NCBI RefSeq assembly: GCF_009749405.1 | Contig: NZ_WBIQ01000009.1 | Coordinates: forward strand, 1 to 64,000 | Length of the DNA: 64,000 nt | DNA from: Agromyces lapidis | GTDB lineage: Bacteria; Actinomycetota; Actinomycetes; Actinomycetales; Microbacteriaceae | Direction: 5' to 3' | Program-made: the position numbers and the translations under genes | The notes under the pieces: model-generated | The model's database searches: none | What the model was told of the DNA's origin: nothing | Seen by the model: only the letters and a program-made list of their open reading frames with translations | Part shown: positions 32,411-39,498 of the stretch, piece after piece | How positions within the stretch are numbered: position 1 is the first letter of the stretch | Layout of the letters: every line of letters begins with the position of its first letter

Positions 32411-32653
32411 ATGCGCGCACGAGTGATGAAGGCGTTGGCCGCAGTGGGGCTGAGCGTGGCGATGGTCGCGGGCGGTGCCGCGGTGTCGGCGAGCGCGACG
32501 CCCGACGTCTGGTACAAGATCACCGGGTACAGCCAGACCGAATGCCAGCGCATCCAGACCCAGTACCGCGGCTGGGGCGCTCGCATCTGGACCGCCTGCC
32601 ACTACCGCTCGTACGACCAGAAGTGGGCGTTCTCGTACTACTGGATCAGCTGA
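32411..32653 (+). CDS. Small secreted two-cysteine protein A
   Basis: An 80-residue secreted protein. Residues 1-29 form a signal peptide (MRARVMKALAAVGLSVAMVA then GGAAVSASA). The mature 50 residues contain WYKITGYSQTEC, QIQ-rich middle QRIQTQYR, and TACHYRSYDQKWAF. Two cysteines (45 and 63) could form one disulfide. I know no named family. A close paralog lies at 39248, with conserved leader and promoter. It may be a small inhibitor, toxin-like or surface protein; function is unknown. AAGGGGA lies 7 bases before the ATG. Confidence 0.75.
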   Translation: MRARVMKALAAVGLSVAMVAGGAAVSASATPDVWYKITGYSQTECQRIQTQYRGWGARIWTACHYRSYDQKWAFSYYWIS

Positions 32654-32662
32654 GCGATCGGT

Positions 32663-32706
32663 GGATGCCGCGGTGCATTCGGTCATGACCGAACGCCGCG
32701 GCATCC
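32663..32706. terminator. Long two-step hairpin between secreted protein A and DUF3995
   Basis: An outer 11-bp stem (GGATGCCGCGG / CCGCGGCATCC) encloses the 16-base palindrome TTCGGTCATGACCGAA. It lies 10 bases after the stop of secreted protein A and just before the convergent DUF3995 stop, so it can end transcription from both sides. Confidence 0.75.
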
Positions 32707-32712
32707 GCGTGC

Positions 32713-33162
32713 TCAGGCCTGCCGACCCGACGGGCGCCGCGCGCCGAGGATCGCAGCGACCCCGAGCACGACGCAGAGCGGTCGGTAGACCCGCGCGTCG
32801 AGGTCGCGGAACCGGTCGCTCGGCTCGGGCAGGCCGAGCACGCGGCAGGCGGCAGGGCCGCCCACGACCGCTCGCGCGAGCAGGGCCGCTCCCGCGGCTC
32901 GGCGACCGGCCACGGCGATCGAACGGTCTCCCAGTGCACCACCGGCGACGATGCCGGCCGCCGTCGCGGCGACCGCCACCACCGCTGTCGGCAGCGGCGC
33001 CGGCGCGGCATCCGAGCCGACGACCGCCTCGGCGAGCTCGCGGCGGCTGCGGGCCGGCCAGCTCGATCCGCTCGCCCATGCGGCGTGCAGCGCACCGACC
33101 CCCACGAGCCCGAGCGCTGCGATGACTCTCGACGTTCCGACGACCGCTCCGGCGAACCTCAC
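32713..33162 (-). CDS. DUF3995-like membrane protein
   Basis: A 149-residue membrane protein with four helices. The pattern LHAAWASGSSWPARSRRELAEAVVG (given here as HxxWAxGxxWP followed by ELAxxVVG) and the later TAVVAVAATAAG match the DUF3995 family of small actinobacterial membrane proteins. Function is unknown. It converges on secreted protein A and is followed upstream, on the other strand, by the PspA operon. Confidence 0.75.
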   Translation of the reverse strand: MRFAGAVVGTSRVIAALGLVGVGALHAAWASGSSWPARSRRELAEAVVGSDAAPAPLPTAVVAVAATAAGIVAGGALGDRSIAVAGRRAAGAALLARAVVGGPAACRVLGLPEPSDRFRDLDARVYRPLCVVLGVAAILGARRPSGRQA

Positions 33163-33310
33163 GGGTCCAGCCTAGGGGCGGGTGTGCGCCGCCTCACGCT
33201 CCGAATTCGCAGTGAGCGCTAGGGCTTCCGGCGAGTCGAGCGTAGATTGCGTTATATCGCGTTTCAGACCTGGCGGCGGCGTCGGGTCACGGCTCGACGA
33301 AGGCGGAGAC

Positions 33311-33418
33311 ATGAACGTGGATCACGAACGACGGCTCGTCGCGCGCGACGCACTCGGACGCACCGACGGGAGGTGGGAACCGTGGAGGTGCTGCTCTGGA
33401 TGTTCATCGCGTTCCTGA
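33311..33418 (+). CDS. Possible 35-residue upstream ORF of the PspA operon
   Basis: ATG at 33311 after GGCGGAGA, reading MNVDHERRLVARDALGRTDG and then a cysteine-rich tail, ending 37 bases inside the next gene. The frame overlaps the Shine-Dalgarno and start of that gene, so its translation could open or block it. This is an arrangement seen, not a proven peptide. Confidence 0.3.
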   Translation: MNVDHERRLVARDALGRTDGRWEPWRCCSGCSSRS

Positions 33419-34038
33419 TCTTCGTCGCCGTCTCGATCACGACGGTCGTGCTCGTCCTGCGGGCGATCTACCGGCGGATCCGCCGGAACCGCGCGGTCGC
33501 CGCGACGGCGCTGCGCACGCGGGCCGGCTTCAGCCGGGGTCCGCGCCGAAAGGTGCTCGCGCTGCGCGTGCAGCTCGCCGACACGCTCGACAGCGGGCGG
33601 GCCGCGATCGATCTCGCCTCGCAGAGCGGCGGAGCGCACGGCGAACTGCCTCGGCTCTTCGCCCGCATCAGGGCCGAGGGCGAGGCGCTCGACCTGCAGC
33701 TGCGGCTGCTCGAGAGCGAGACCGACACTGCGGTGCTCGCGGGCGAACTGCCGCTCGCCGCCGATCGCGTCGAGCAGGTCGGCGCTCTCGTGCGCCGCCT
33801 GCGCGCTGCGGTCGCTTCGGGCCTCGCCGGCTCCACCGACGACACGCTCGGCACCCTCCACTCCGAGATGGAGCGGGAGGTCGCCGCGCTCGCCGCCGGG
33901 GTTCAGGAGCTGCAGCGCCTCAACCGCCGCGACGAGGTCGTCGCACCGCCCAGGCCGCCGGCACGACCGCAGACGCGTCCCGCGAGCGCCGTGCGCCGCC
34001 AGAATCCGACGTTCGACCTGAAGGAGAACCGACCATGA
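33382..34038 (+). CDS. Membrane-anchored coiled-coil protein coupled to PspA
   Basis: A 218-residue protein. One N-terminal transmembrane helix (MFIAFLIFVAVSITTVVLVL) is followed by a basic stretch, then about 130 residues of mostly helical, Glu/Arg/Leu-rich sequence likely to form coiled coils, and a Pro-rich end. The start is the GTG at 33382, 8 bases after GGGAGG. Its stop overlaps the pspA start (ATGA), so it is translationally coupled and probably helps PspA at the membrane. I do not recognise a named family. Confidence 0.75.
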   Translation: MEVLLWMFIAFLIFVAVSITTVVLVLRAIYRRIRRNRAVAATALRTRAGFSRGPRRKVLALRVQLADTLDSGRAAIDLASQSGGAHGELPRLFARIRAEGEALDLQLRLLESETDTAVLAGELPLAADRVEQVGALVRRLRAAVASGLAGSTDDTLGTLHSEMEREVAALAAGVQELQRLNRRDEVVAPPRPPARPQTRPASAVRRQNPTFDLKENRP

Positions 34039-34808
34039 GCGACAACACCTCGCGCGTCCGCACCATCTTCCGCAGCAAGACCAAGAAGGCCCTCGACAAG
34101 ATGGAGGACCCGCGCGAAACCCTCGACGACAGCTACGAGCAGCAGCTGAAACTGCTTCAGCAGGTGCGCCAGGCGGTCGCCGACGTCGCGACGGCGAAGA
34201 AGCGCGTCGATCTGCAGGGGCAGGAGATGGGCACCCGGTACCAGCGCCTCGGCGAGCAGGCCCGCGAGGCGATGGCGCAGGGGCGCGAGGACCTCGCCCG
34301 GGCGGCCCTCGAGCGTCGGGCCCTGCTCGAGTCCCAGGTCGCAAAGCTGCAGGACCAGTACAGCGCGATGCAGCAGCAGACCGCGCAGCTGCAGCAGCGC
34401 GAGCGCCAGCTCTCCGAGCAGGTCGCCGCGTTCCGCATCGAGAAGGAGACGATCAAGGCGACCTACACCGCCTCCGAAGCGCAGGTGAAGGCGAACGAGG
34501 CCGTCGCCGGCATCGGGTCGAGCATCGACGACGTCGGCGCCAGCCTCGAGCGCGCACGCGACCGGGTCTCGCAGATGCAGGCGCGCGCCGCCGCGACCGA
34601 CGAACTGCTCGCGAGCGGGGCGCTGAAAGATCTCACCGCCGCCCCCGACGCCGACATCGAGCGCCAGCTCGCGGTGCTCTCGGCGAAGGCCGAGGTCGAC
34701 CGCCAGCTGCAGGCGATGAAGCAGGACGCTCCGTCGGGTCGCAGCTCGCAGCAGCATCGCGAGGGCCCCGACGGGTGGTTGAGCATCGGGCAGGCGCCGA
34801 GCCAGTAG
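34035..34808 (+). CDS. pspA: PspA/IM30-family membrane stress protein
   Basis: A 257-residue PspA/Vipp1-type protein, which assembles into rods or rings on the inner membrane surface and protects it under envelope stress. It starts with an amphipathic region (RVRTIFRSKTKKALDKMEDP, where DKMEDPRETLDDSYEQQ is the family hallmark, quoted in parts), followed by a long coiled coil from about 35 to 180 with many Gln/Glu/Arg heptads. A Pro/Ser/Gln-rich tail ends the protein. It is translationally coupled to a membrane-anchored coiled-coil protein upstream. No PspC-like or ClgR regulator is seen nearby. Confidence 0.9.
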   Translation: MSDNTSRVRTIFRSKTKKALDKMEDPRETLDDSYEQQLKLLQQVRQAVADVATAKKRVDLQGQEMGTRYQRLGEQAREAMAQGREDLARAALERRALLESQVAKLQDQYSAMQQQTAQLQQRERQLSEQVAAFRIEKETIKATYTASEAQVKANEAVAGIGSSIDDVGASLERARDRVSQMQARAAATDELLASGALKDLTAAPDADIERQLAVLSAKAEVDRQLQAMKQDAPSGRSSQQHREGPDGWLSIGQAPSQ

Positions 34809-34880
34809 CGAATCGCGGGGGTTGCCCCGCCGCCGTCCGGGCTGCCACGATGCCAGAAACCTGACGTGACAGGAGACCCG

Positions 34881-35375
34881 ATGCCCGACACGCTCGACCG
34901 GCCGACGGCCGCTGCACCCTCGACCCTGCCGGGTGCGGCGATCATCCGCCGAATCCGGGGAATGATCTTCTCGGCGCTGGGCACGGCGCTCGTCTACTCG
35001 ATGATCGGCGCTGCGAGCAGGGGCGGCTGCGTGGGCGGCTCCGCCGCCGACGGCTTCATGGAGGTGAACGGCAGCCCCGCCGACATCACTCCGACGTGCG
35101 TGCAACTCAACCTGCGACCGAGCGCGATCGTGTTCGTCGCGATCGCGGTGACCGTCATCGTGGCGATCACGCTCGTCCTCCGACCCGCACGGACGGAGGC
35201 GTCCGCCCTCCGCATCATCGACCGCGCGGTCGTCGTCATGATCGCCGGCACACTCGTCTGGGCGGCGCTGACGATGGTCTCGTTCTTCGCGATCCCGCTC
35301 GACCCGCCGAGCCCGGGCGAGCCGTTCATGATCCCGTTCACGCTCGGCCATGTCGAGGTCGACCTCACTCCGTAG
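34881..35375 (+). CDS. Three-helix membrane protein of unknown function
   Basis: A 164-residue membrane protein with helices at about 28-45, 80-102 and 112-135. The loop after the first helix has two cysteines (RGGCVGG and PTCVQL) and faces one side, possibly disulfide-linked outside. No known family is recognised. The ATG at 34881 follows CAGGAGA. It lies 70 bases after pspA, on the same strand, but with its own leader. Confidence 0.65.
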   Translation: MPDTLDRPTAAAPSTLPGAAIIRRIRGMIFSALGTALVYSMIGAASRGGCVGGSAADGFMEVNGSPADITPTCVQLNLRPSAIVFVAIAVTVIVAITLVLRPARTEASALRIIDRAVVVMIAGTLVWAALTMVSFFAIPLDPPSPGEPFMIPFTLGHVEVDLTP

Positions 35376-35451
35376 CCGGCTCGACGCGGTTCGACCGAGG
35401 GAGCGAGCCGAGGGTCTCGACGTGCGGCGCGCGCGGGCGCATCATGGCCCC

Positions 35452-36810
35452 ATGACGACGCCGACCCTCACCGCGCAGCTCCGGCTCGACCTCAGGCATC
35501 GCCTGCGACCCATGTCGGGCCGCAACCCCGACGAACCGCATCGCGCCGTCACCCCGCTCGAGCTGCTCTACGACCTGACGTACGTCATCGCGTTCGCCGC
35601 CGCGGCCGACGAGCTCGCGCACGCGCTGTTCGTCGGCGAGGTCGGGTCCGGCATCGGCGCGTACCTCTTCGCCGTGTTCGGGGTGTCGTGGGCCTGGCTC
35701 AACTTCACGTGGTTCTCGTCGGCCTACGACAACGACGACGCGCTGGTGCGGGCGGCCGTCGTCGCGCAGATGGTCGGCGTCGTCATCTTCGTCTTCGGGC
35801 TGCCCGTCAGCTTCGAGGATGCCGCGCACGGAGGCAGCCCGAACAACATGCTGCTCGTCGCCGGCTACATCGTCATGCGCGTGCCGCTGATCGCGCTCTG
35901 GCTGCGCGCGGCGCGCGAGGATCCGACCCATCGGCGCACGTCCGTCGCGTACGCGGTCGTGATCACGGTGGCACAGCTCGGTTGGCTGCTCACGACCGTC
36001 CCCGGCATCCCCGCCGGTGCGACCGTCGTCGCGATCGTGGTGCTCGCGGCCGCCGAGCTCATCGCACCGCTCGTCATCGAGCGCCGCTACGGTCGGGCAC
36101 CGTGGAACGCGGGCCACATCGCCGAGCGGTTCGGCCTGCTCACGCTCATCACGATCGGCGAGGTCATCGCGGGAACGGTCGCGGCGGTCGGCGCCCTGGT
36201 GGCGGAGCAGGGGTGGTCGGTCGCGGCGGTCGCCATCGTCGCGGCCGGGCTCGTGATCGCCGCCGGGCTGTGGTGGGCGTACTACCTGATTCCGTCGCGC
36301 ACCATCCTCGAGCGCTGGCCCGAGCGCACCTGGGGCTGGCGCTACGTGCACCTGCCGCTCTTCGGGGCGATCGCCGCAGTCGGCGCCGGGCTCCACGTCG
36401 CCGCGCTCGGGGTCGAGCACCAGGAGCTCAGCCTGCTGCAGATCACCCTCGCACTCGCGGTGCCGGTCGCGTGCGTGGTCGTGCTCGTCTTCCTCATCTG
36501 GAGCGTGCTGATGCACTCGATGGACTTCACGCACGTGCCGCTGTTCATCTGCAACCTCGTGCCGCTCGTCGCCGCGGTGATCATCGCGGCCGTCGTCGAC
36601 GCGGGGGCCCCGATCGACCTCGAGCCCGGCGGCGACCTAACCGCCCTCGTGACGGTGATCGGGCTGGTGTCGCTGTCGTGCGTCATCGAGGTCGTCGGCC
36701 ACGAACTCGTCGGCTACTCGCACACACTGCAGGCGGCGAAGCGGCACCTGCTCGAGCCCGAGATCGACGAACGGCACGCCGAGGCCGAGGGCGCCGAGCC
36801 ATCCGCCTGA
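35452..36810 (+). CDS. Low-temperature-requirement A (LtrA) family membrane protein
   Basis: A 452-residue protein with about twelve transmembrane helices. LELLYDLTYVIAFAAAADELAH near the start (shown in part) is the LtrA hallmark E-L-x-Y-D-L-x-x-V, and RFGLLTLITIGEVIAGT with an EGE-like GEVIAG motif is the second conserved site (R-x-x-L-x-x-I-x-x-G-E). Members are named after a cold-growth mutant of Listeria; the molecular role is unknown. A perfect hairpin follows the stop. Confidence 0.88.
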   Translation: MTTPTLTAQLRLDLRHRLRPMSGRNPDEPHRAVTPLELLYDLTYVIAFAAAADELAHALFVGEVGSGIGAYLFAVFGVSWAWLNFTWFSSAYDNDDALVRAAVVAQMVGVVIFVFGLPVSFEDAAHGGSPNNMLLVAGYIVMRVPLIALWLRAAREDPTHRRTSVAYAVVITVAQLGWLLTTVPGIPAGATVVAIVVLAAAELIAPLVIERRYGRAPWNAGHIAERFGLLTLITIGEVIAGTVAAVGALVAEQGWSVAAVAIVAAGLVIAAGLWWAYYLIPSRTILERWPERTWGWRYVHLPLFGAIAAVGAGLHVAALGVEHQELSLLQITLALAVPVACVVVLVFLIWSVLMHSMDFTHVPLFICNLVPLVAAVIIAAVVDAGAPIDLEPGGDLTALVTVIGLVSLSCVIEVVGHELVGYSHTLQAAKRHLLEPEIDERHAEAEGAEPSA

Positions 36811-36813
36811 TCA

Positions 36814-36834
36814 CTCGGCGCCCTCGGCGCCGAG
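36814..36834. terminator. Hairpin terminator between ltrA-like and zincin genes
   Basis: CTCGGCGCC, loop CTC, GGCGCCGAG: a perfect 9-bp stem located 4 bases after the LtrA stop and 3 bases before the convergent zincin stop, so it can serve both transcripts. Confidence 0.75.
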
Positions 36835-36837
36835 CCC

Positions 36838-37188
36838 TTAGGCCCAGCCGAGCTCGCCGAGCTTCGCGTCGTCGAGCCCGAAGTAGTGCCCGATCTCGTG
36901 CACGAGCGTGATGCGCACCCGCGTGCGCAGGGCGTCGAGGTCGGCGCTGTGCGCCTGCATGTTGTTCTTGAACAGCGTGATGCGGTCGGGCAGTTCGCCG
37001 TAGCCGTAGACCCCACGCGTCTTCAGCGGGCGCCCGCCGTAGAGGCCGTAGAGCCGGGGACGCTCCCCCGGCGGCTGGTTCGCGATGAGGATCGCGACGT
37101 TCTCGACGCCGCGCACCATGTCGTCGGGCAGCGCGTCGAACACCTCGGAGACCATCTGCTCGAAGTCGTCGTCGGAGATCTCCACCAT
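36838..37188 (-). CDS. Small zincin-like metallopeptidase
   Basis: A 116-residue metallopeptidase of the zincin_1 (DUF1025) type. The active site HEIGHYFGLDD (97-107) follows the HExxHxxGxxD metzincin pattern with His97, Glu98, His101 and Asp107. The N-terminal part GVENVAILIANQPP and the GVYGYGELPDRITLFKN strand are typical of the family, which is small, soluble and of unknown substrate. Length matches. It converges on LtrA. Confidence 0.9.
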   Translation of the reverse strand: MVEISDDDFEQMVSEVFDALPDDMVRGVENVAILIANQPPGERPRLYGLYGGRPLKTRGVYGYGELPDRITLFKNNMQAHSADLDALRTRVRITLVHEIGHYFGLDDAKLGELGWA

Positions 37189-37244
37189 CTGCTCATTGTG
37201 CGCGCCCGGCGAGGGCGCGCGGCATCCGTTCTCTTGCAGCGAAG

Positions 37245-37487
37245 TCAGGCCGGGTCGCCCTGGGCCGGATGCCCTGTGCCCGCGTCGCTCTGCAGGAACG
37301 CGAGGACCGCGGCCACCCGCCGGTGCACACCCGACTCAGGGAGGCGCAGCTTCGTGAAGATCGCGTTCACGTGCTTCTCGACGGTCGAGGTCGACAGCAA
37401 CAGCGCCTGTTCGATTCCGGCGTTCGTCTTGCCTGCAACCATCTCGCGCAGTACCTCGAGCTCGCGCGCCGAGAGCGTCTCGGAAGC
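37245..37487 (-). pseudogene. C-terminal remnant of a paralogous NarL-type response regulator
   Basis: This frame reads LSARELEVLREMVAGKTNAG, then a complete recognition helix STSTVEKHVNAIFTKLRLPE and VHRRVAAVLAFLQ. It matches the C-terminal LuxR domain of the intact regulator at 11379-12056 almost residue for residue. The receiver domain is missing: upstream of LSARELEV the sequence switches directly into multicopper oxidase sequence on the other strand. No start codon precedes the HTH except the internal ATG at 37442, so it is judged a pseudogene. Confidence 0.85.
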
Positions 37488-37680
37488 CGAAGGTGCCGCG
37501 CCGTCCGTACGCCAGCCCGCGAAGACCCTCGACCTGCTCGCCTACGGATCACCAGCGCCGCTCGACTTCGACCCGGCTTCGCCCAATCGCTCCTGCGACT
37601 ACGTCATCGCCCATCTCATGTACGACGGGGTCACGACGCCGTTCACCATCGACGGCGACGCCGACAACCGCCCCGATTGA
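37488..37680 (+). pseudogene. C-terminal remnants of a paralogous multicopper oxidase
   Basis: On the plus strand, starting where the regulator remnant ends, the frame reads KTLDLLAYGSPAPLDFDPAS, SCDYVIA, then HLMYDGVTTPFTIDG and stops. These match residues about 346-370 and 483-500 of the intact oxidase at 14915-16432. The copper-binding segments between them are gone; the junction lies at ATCGCCC, a 7-bp repeat present at both deletion ends in the intact gene. No start codon or signal peptide remains. Confidence 0.85.
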
Positions 37681-37703
37681 CCGCGCCGGTGCGGCTGCCC
37701 GGC

Positions 37704-38498
37704 TCAGTCGACGAGCGCCCCCGCTGAGAGGTTCGCGATCGCTCCGGTCATCGAGCGGGCACGGTCGGATGCCACGAACGCGAGGTAGTCCGCGACCTCT
37801 TCGAGCGTCGGCAGGCGGCCCAGCACCGTCATGCCCACCAGCCCGGTGAGCCATTCATCCATCGGGATGCCACCGGCCGCCGCGGTTCGGCCGAACATCG
37901 CTCCCGTGTACGACGTCGCGAGCGCGTCGGACATGGCGTGCGGCCGCACGCAGACCACCCGCACCCCGTCGGGTCCGAGCTCGCCGGCGAGCGCGCGCGA
38001 GAATCCCTCGAGCCCGGCCGACTGCGCCGCGTTGCCGAGGAGCCCACGCCCGGTGAGCCGCGCGCCCGGCGTCGAGATCGTGAGGATCACCCCGCTCCGC
38101 TGCGCGATCATGTGCCGCGCCACCGCCTTCGCGGTCGCGAAGTTCGTCTGCAGGTACCCGACCACGGGGTGCAGGTAGTCGTCGAGGGAGGTCTCGGCGA
38201 TCGGCAGGCCCTGCACGTGGTCGAAGCCGACGGCATTGAGGGCGATGTCGATGCGGCCGGCGGCCTCGGCGACGTCGTCGACATGCCGCTCGACCGCGTC
38301 GGGGTCCATCGCGTCGACCACCGCGACCTCGACCTCAGCACCCTCTGCTCTCGCCGCGGATGCCGCAGCCTCGAGCCGAGGCAGGCTCCTCCCCGCGAGG
38401 TACAGCCGGGCGCCCTCGCGGGCGAACACCCGCGCTGCCGCGCCTCCGATCGAACCGCCACCGCCGTGGATCACGGCCACCTTGTTCTCGAGCAGCAT
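37704..38498 (-). CDS. SDR-family protein with a non-canonical active site
   Basis: A 264-residue Rossmann-fold protein of the short-chain dehydrogenase type. The cofactor loop is VIHGGGGSIGGAAA near the N-terminus, with NAVGFDHV replacing the usual NNAG. At the position of the catalytic Y-x-x-x-K it reads GNAAQSAGLEGF, so both Tyr and Lys are absent. It may bind NAD(P) without classical oxidoreductase activity, or use a different mechanism; relatives with the same change exist in actinobacteria as far as I recall. Its promoter carries two TGCAAC-type operators shared with the SRPBCC-arsR operon. Confidence 0.82.
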   Translation of the reverse strand: MLLENKVAVIHGGGGSIGGAAARVFAREGARLYLAGRSLPRLEAAASAARAEGAEVEVAVVDAMDPDAVERHVDDVAEAAGRIDIALNAVGFDHVQGLPIAETSLDDYLHPVVGYLQTNFATAKAVARHMIAQRSGVILTISTPGARLTGRGLLGNAAQSAGLEGFSRALAGELGPDGVRVVCVRPHAMSDALATSYTGAMFGRTAAAGGIPMDEWLTGLVGMTVLGRLPTLEEVADYLAFVASDRARSMTGAIANLSAGALVD

Positions 38499-38522
38499 GT
38501 CGCACCTCCCCTTCGCCTGAAT

Positions 38523-38573
38523 TGCAACTCAATGGTTGCATATTGCGAAAAGAAGTGCAATCAATCGATTGCA
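38523..38573 (-). promoter_or_regulatory. Two 6-6-6 operators 33 bp apart before the SDR gene
   Basis: Site 1: TGCAAC-TCAATG-GTTGCA (38523-38540). Site 2: TGCAAT-CAATCG-ATTGCA (38556-38573). Both are perfect 6-bp inverted repeats with a 6-base spacer, and their starts are 33 bp apart. They lie 25-75 bases before the SDR start. The same pair with the same spacing precedes the SRPBCC-arsR operon at 62199-62249. Confidence 0.85.
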
Positions 38574-38575
38574 GA

Positions 38576-39034
38576 TCAACCCGAGCGCGGCCGGAGCACG
38601 ATCACCGGGATCTCCCGATCGGTGATCCGCTCGTATCTCGAGAAACCCCGGGCCGTCGCCGTGATCTGCGCCCATGCGGCGGCACGCTCGGCACCGTGCA
38701 GCTGCTCGGCGACGACGTCGATGCGCCGCCCCGCGAACTCGATGCGCACCTGGTCGGGGTGCCCGGCGATGTTGTAGTACCAGGCGGGGTTCTGCGCGGC
38801 GCCGTTCGCCGACGCGACGATGTACCTCGCGCCGCCGCCCGCGGGGAACCATCGCACCGGCGTCACCCGCTCGAGGCCCGTCCGGCGACCGATCGTGACG
38901 AGCGCCAGCTTGGTGCCGCGACGATCGCCCTTGCGGCGGATGCGCTCGGCCATGCGCAGGTTGGCCCACCGCTCGAATCGGTTGCGGGCCGGCTGGTGCG
39001 CCCCGTGGGTTCCGTTCGACGTGTCGAATGCCAT
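38576..39034 (-). CDS. F420-type (DDN/DUF385) nitroreductase-family protein
   Basis: A 152-residue member of the deazaflavin-dependent nitroreductase family: TKLALVTIGRRTGLERVTPV, WFPAGGGARYIVASANGAAQNPAWYYNI in pieces (the W-Y-x-N-L-like motif reads PAWYYNIAGHPD), then VRIEFAGRRIDV and a closing helix. Proteins of this type bind F420 or related cofactors and reduce quinones or nitro compounds. Its stop is 3 bases from the operator pair of the downstream SDR gene, so the two are probably separate transcripts. Confidence 0.85.
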   Translation of the reverse strand: MAFDTSNGTHGAHQPARNRFERWANLRMAERIRRKGDRRGTKLALVTIGRRTGLERVTPVRWFPAGGGARYIVASANGAAQNPAWYYNIAGHPDQVRIEFAGRRIDVVAEQLHGAERAAAWAQITATARGFSRYERITDREIPVIVLRPRSG

Positions 39035-39041
39035 GGGATCG

Positions 39042-39130
39042 CCTCCTCCCGGTGGCGAATGCCGCTCACCCCAATCATCCCGCCGATTCCGCCTTGCCGC
39101 CGCACCGAGTTCCGCCGATTCGGCGTGCCG
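39042..39130. repeat. Imperfect direct repeat flanking secreted protein B, left copy
   Basis: About 90 bases similar to 39499-39592. The last 23 bases (AGTTCCGCCGATTCGGCGTG...) are identical in both; upstream similarity (CCTCC...GGTGGCGA, TCATCCCGCCG) is interrupted by substitutions and small indels. Confidence 0.65.
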
Positions 39131-39157
39131 CTGCTCGCGCCGCGCGATGGGGAGCGG

Positions 39158-39192
39158 TGCCCATTCGTCTCCCGCTCCATCATCACTAGCCT
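39158..39192 (+). promoter_or_regulatory. Conserved promoter block of small secreted protein B
   Basis: TGCCCATTC (39158-39166), 20 bases, TAGCCT (39187-39192), the same boxes and spacing as at 32318-32352. The leader from TAGCCT to the ATG is also largely conserved (CCGCGATGAAGGGGAACACA). Confidence 0.6.
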
Positions 39193-39247
39193 CGGGTCGA
39201 ACCGTCGGGGCGCCGCTCCGCACGGAAACCGCGATGAAGGGGAACAC

Positions 39248-39484
39248 ATGCGTGCACGGGTGACGAAGGCGCTGGCTGCCGTCGGGCTGAGCGTGGCGAT
39301 GATCGCAGGCGGGGCTGCGATGTCGGCCAGCGCCGCCGAGGTCTGGTACAAGGTCACGGGATACAGCCAGTCCGAATGTCTGCGAGTCCAGAACCAGTAC
39401 CGCGCCTCGGGAGCGCACATCGTGACGGCGTGCCACTACCGCTCGTACGACGGGAAGTGGGCGTTCGAGTATTCCGTGAGCTGA
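39248..39484 (+). CDS. Small secreted two-cysteine protein B
   Basis: A 78-residue paralog of the protein at 32411. The signal peptide is nearly identical (MRARVTKALAAVGLSVAMIA, GGAAMSASA). The mature part keeps WYKVTGYSQSEC, YRASGAHIVTACHYRSYDGK and both cysteines (44 and 62), but the C-terminus differs (EYSVS against SYYWIS). Substitutions cluster outside the Cys/Trp/Tyr core, which suggests that the fold is kept. Function is unknown. It sits in its own transcription unit, flanked by imperfect direct repeats. Confidence 0.75.
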   Translation: MRARVTKALAAVGLSVAMIAGGAAMSASAAEVWYKVTGYSQSECLRVQNQYRASGAHIVTACHYRSYDGKWAFEYSVS

Positions 39485-39498
39485 CGACGAGCGACGGA

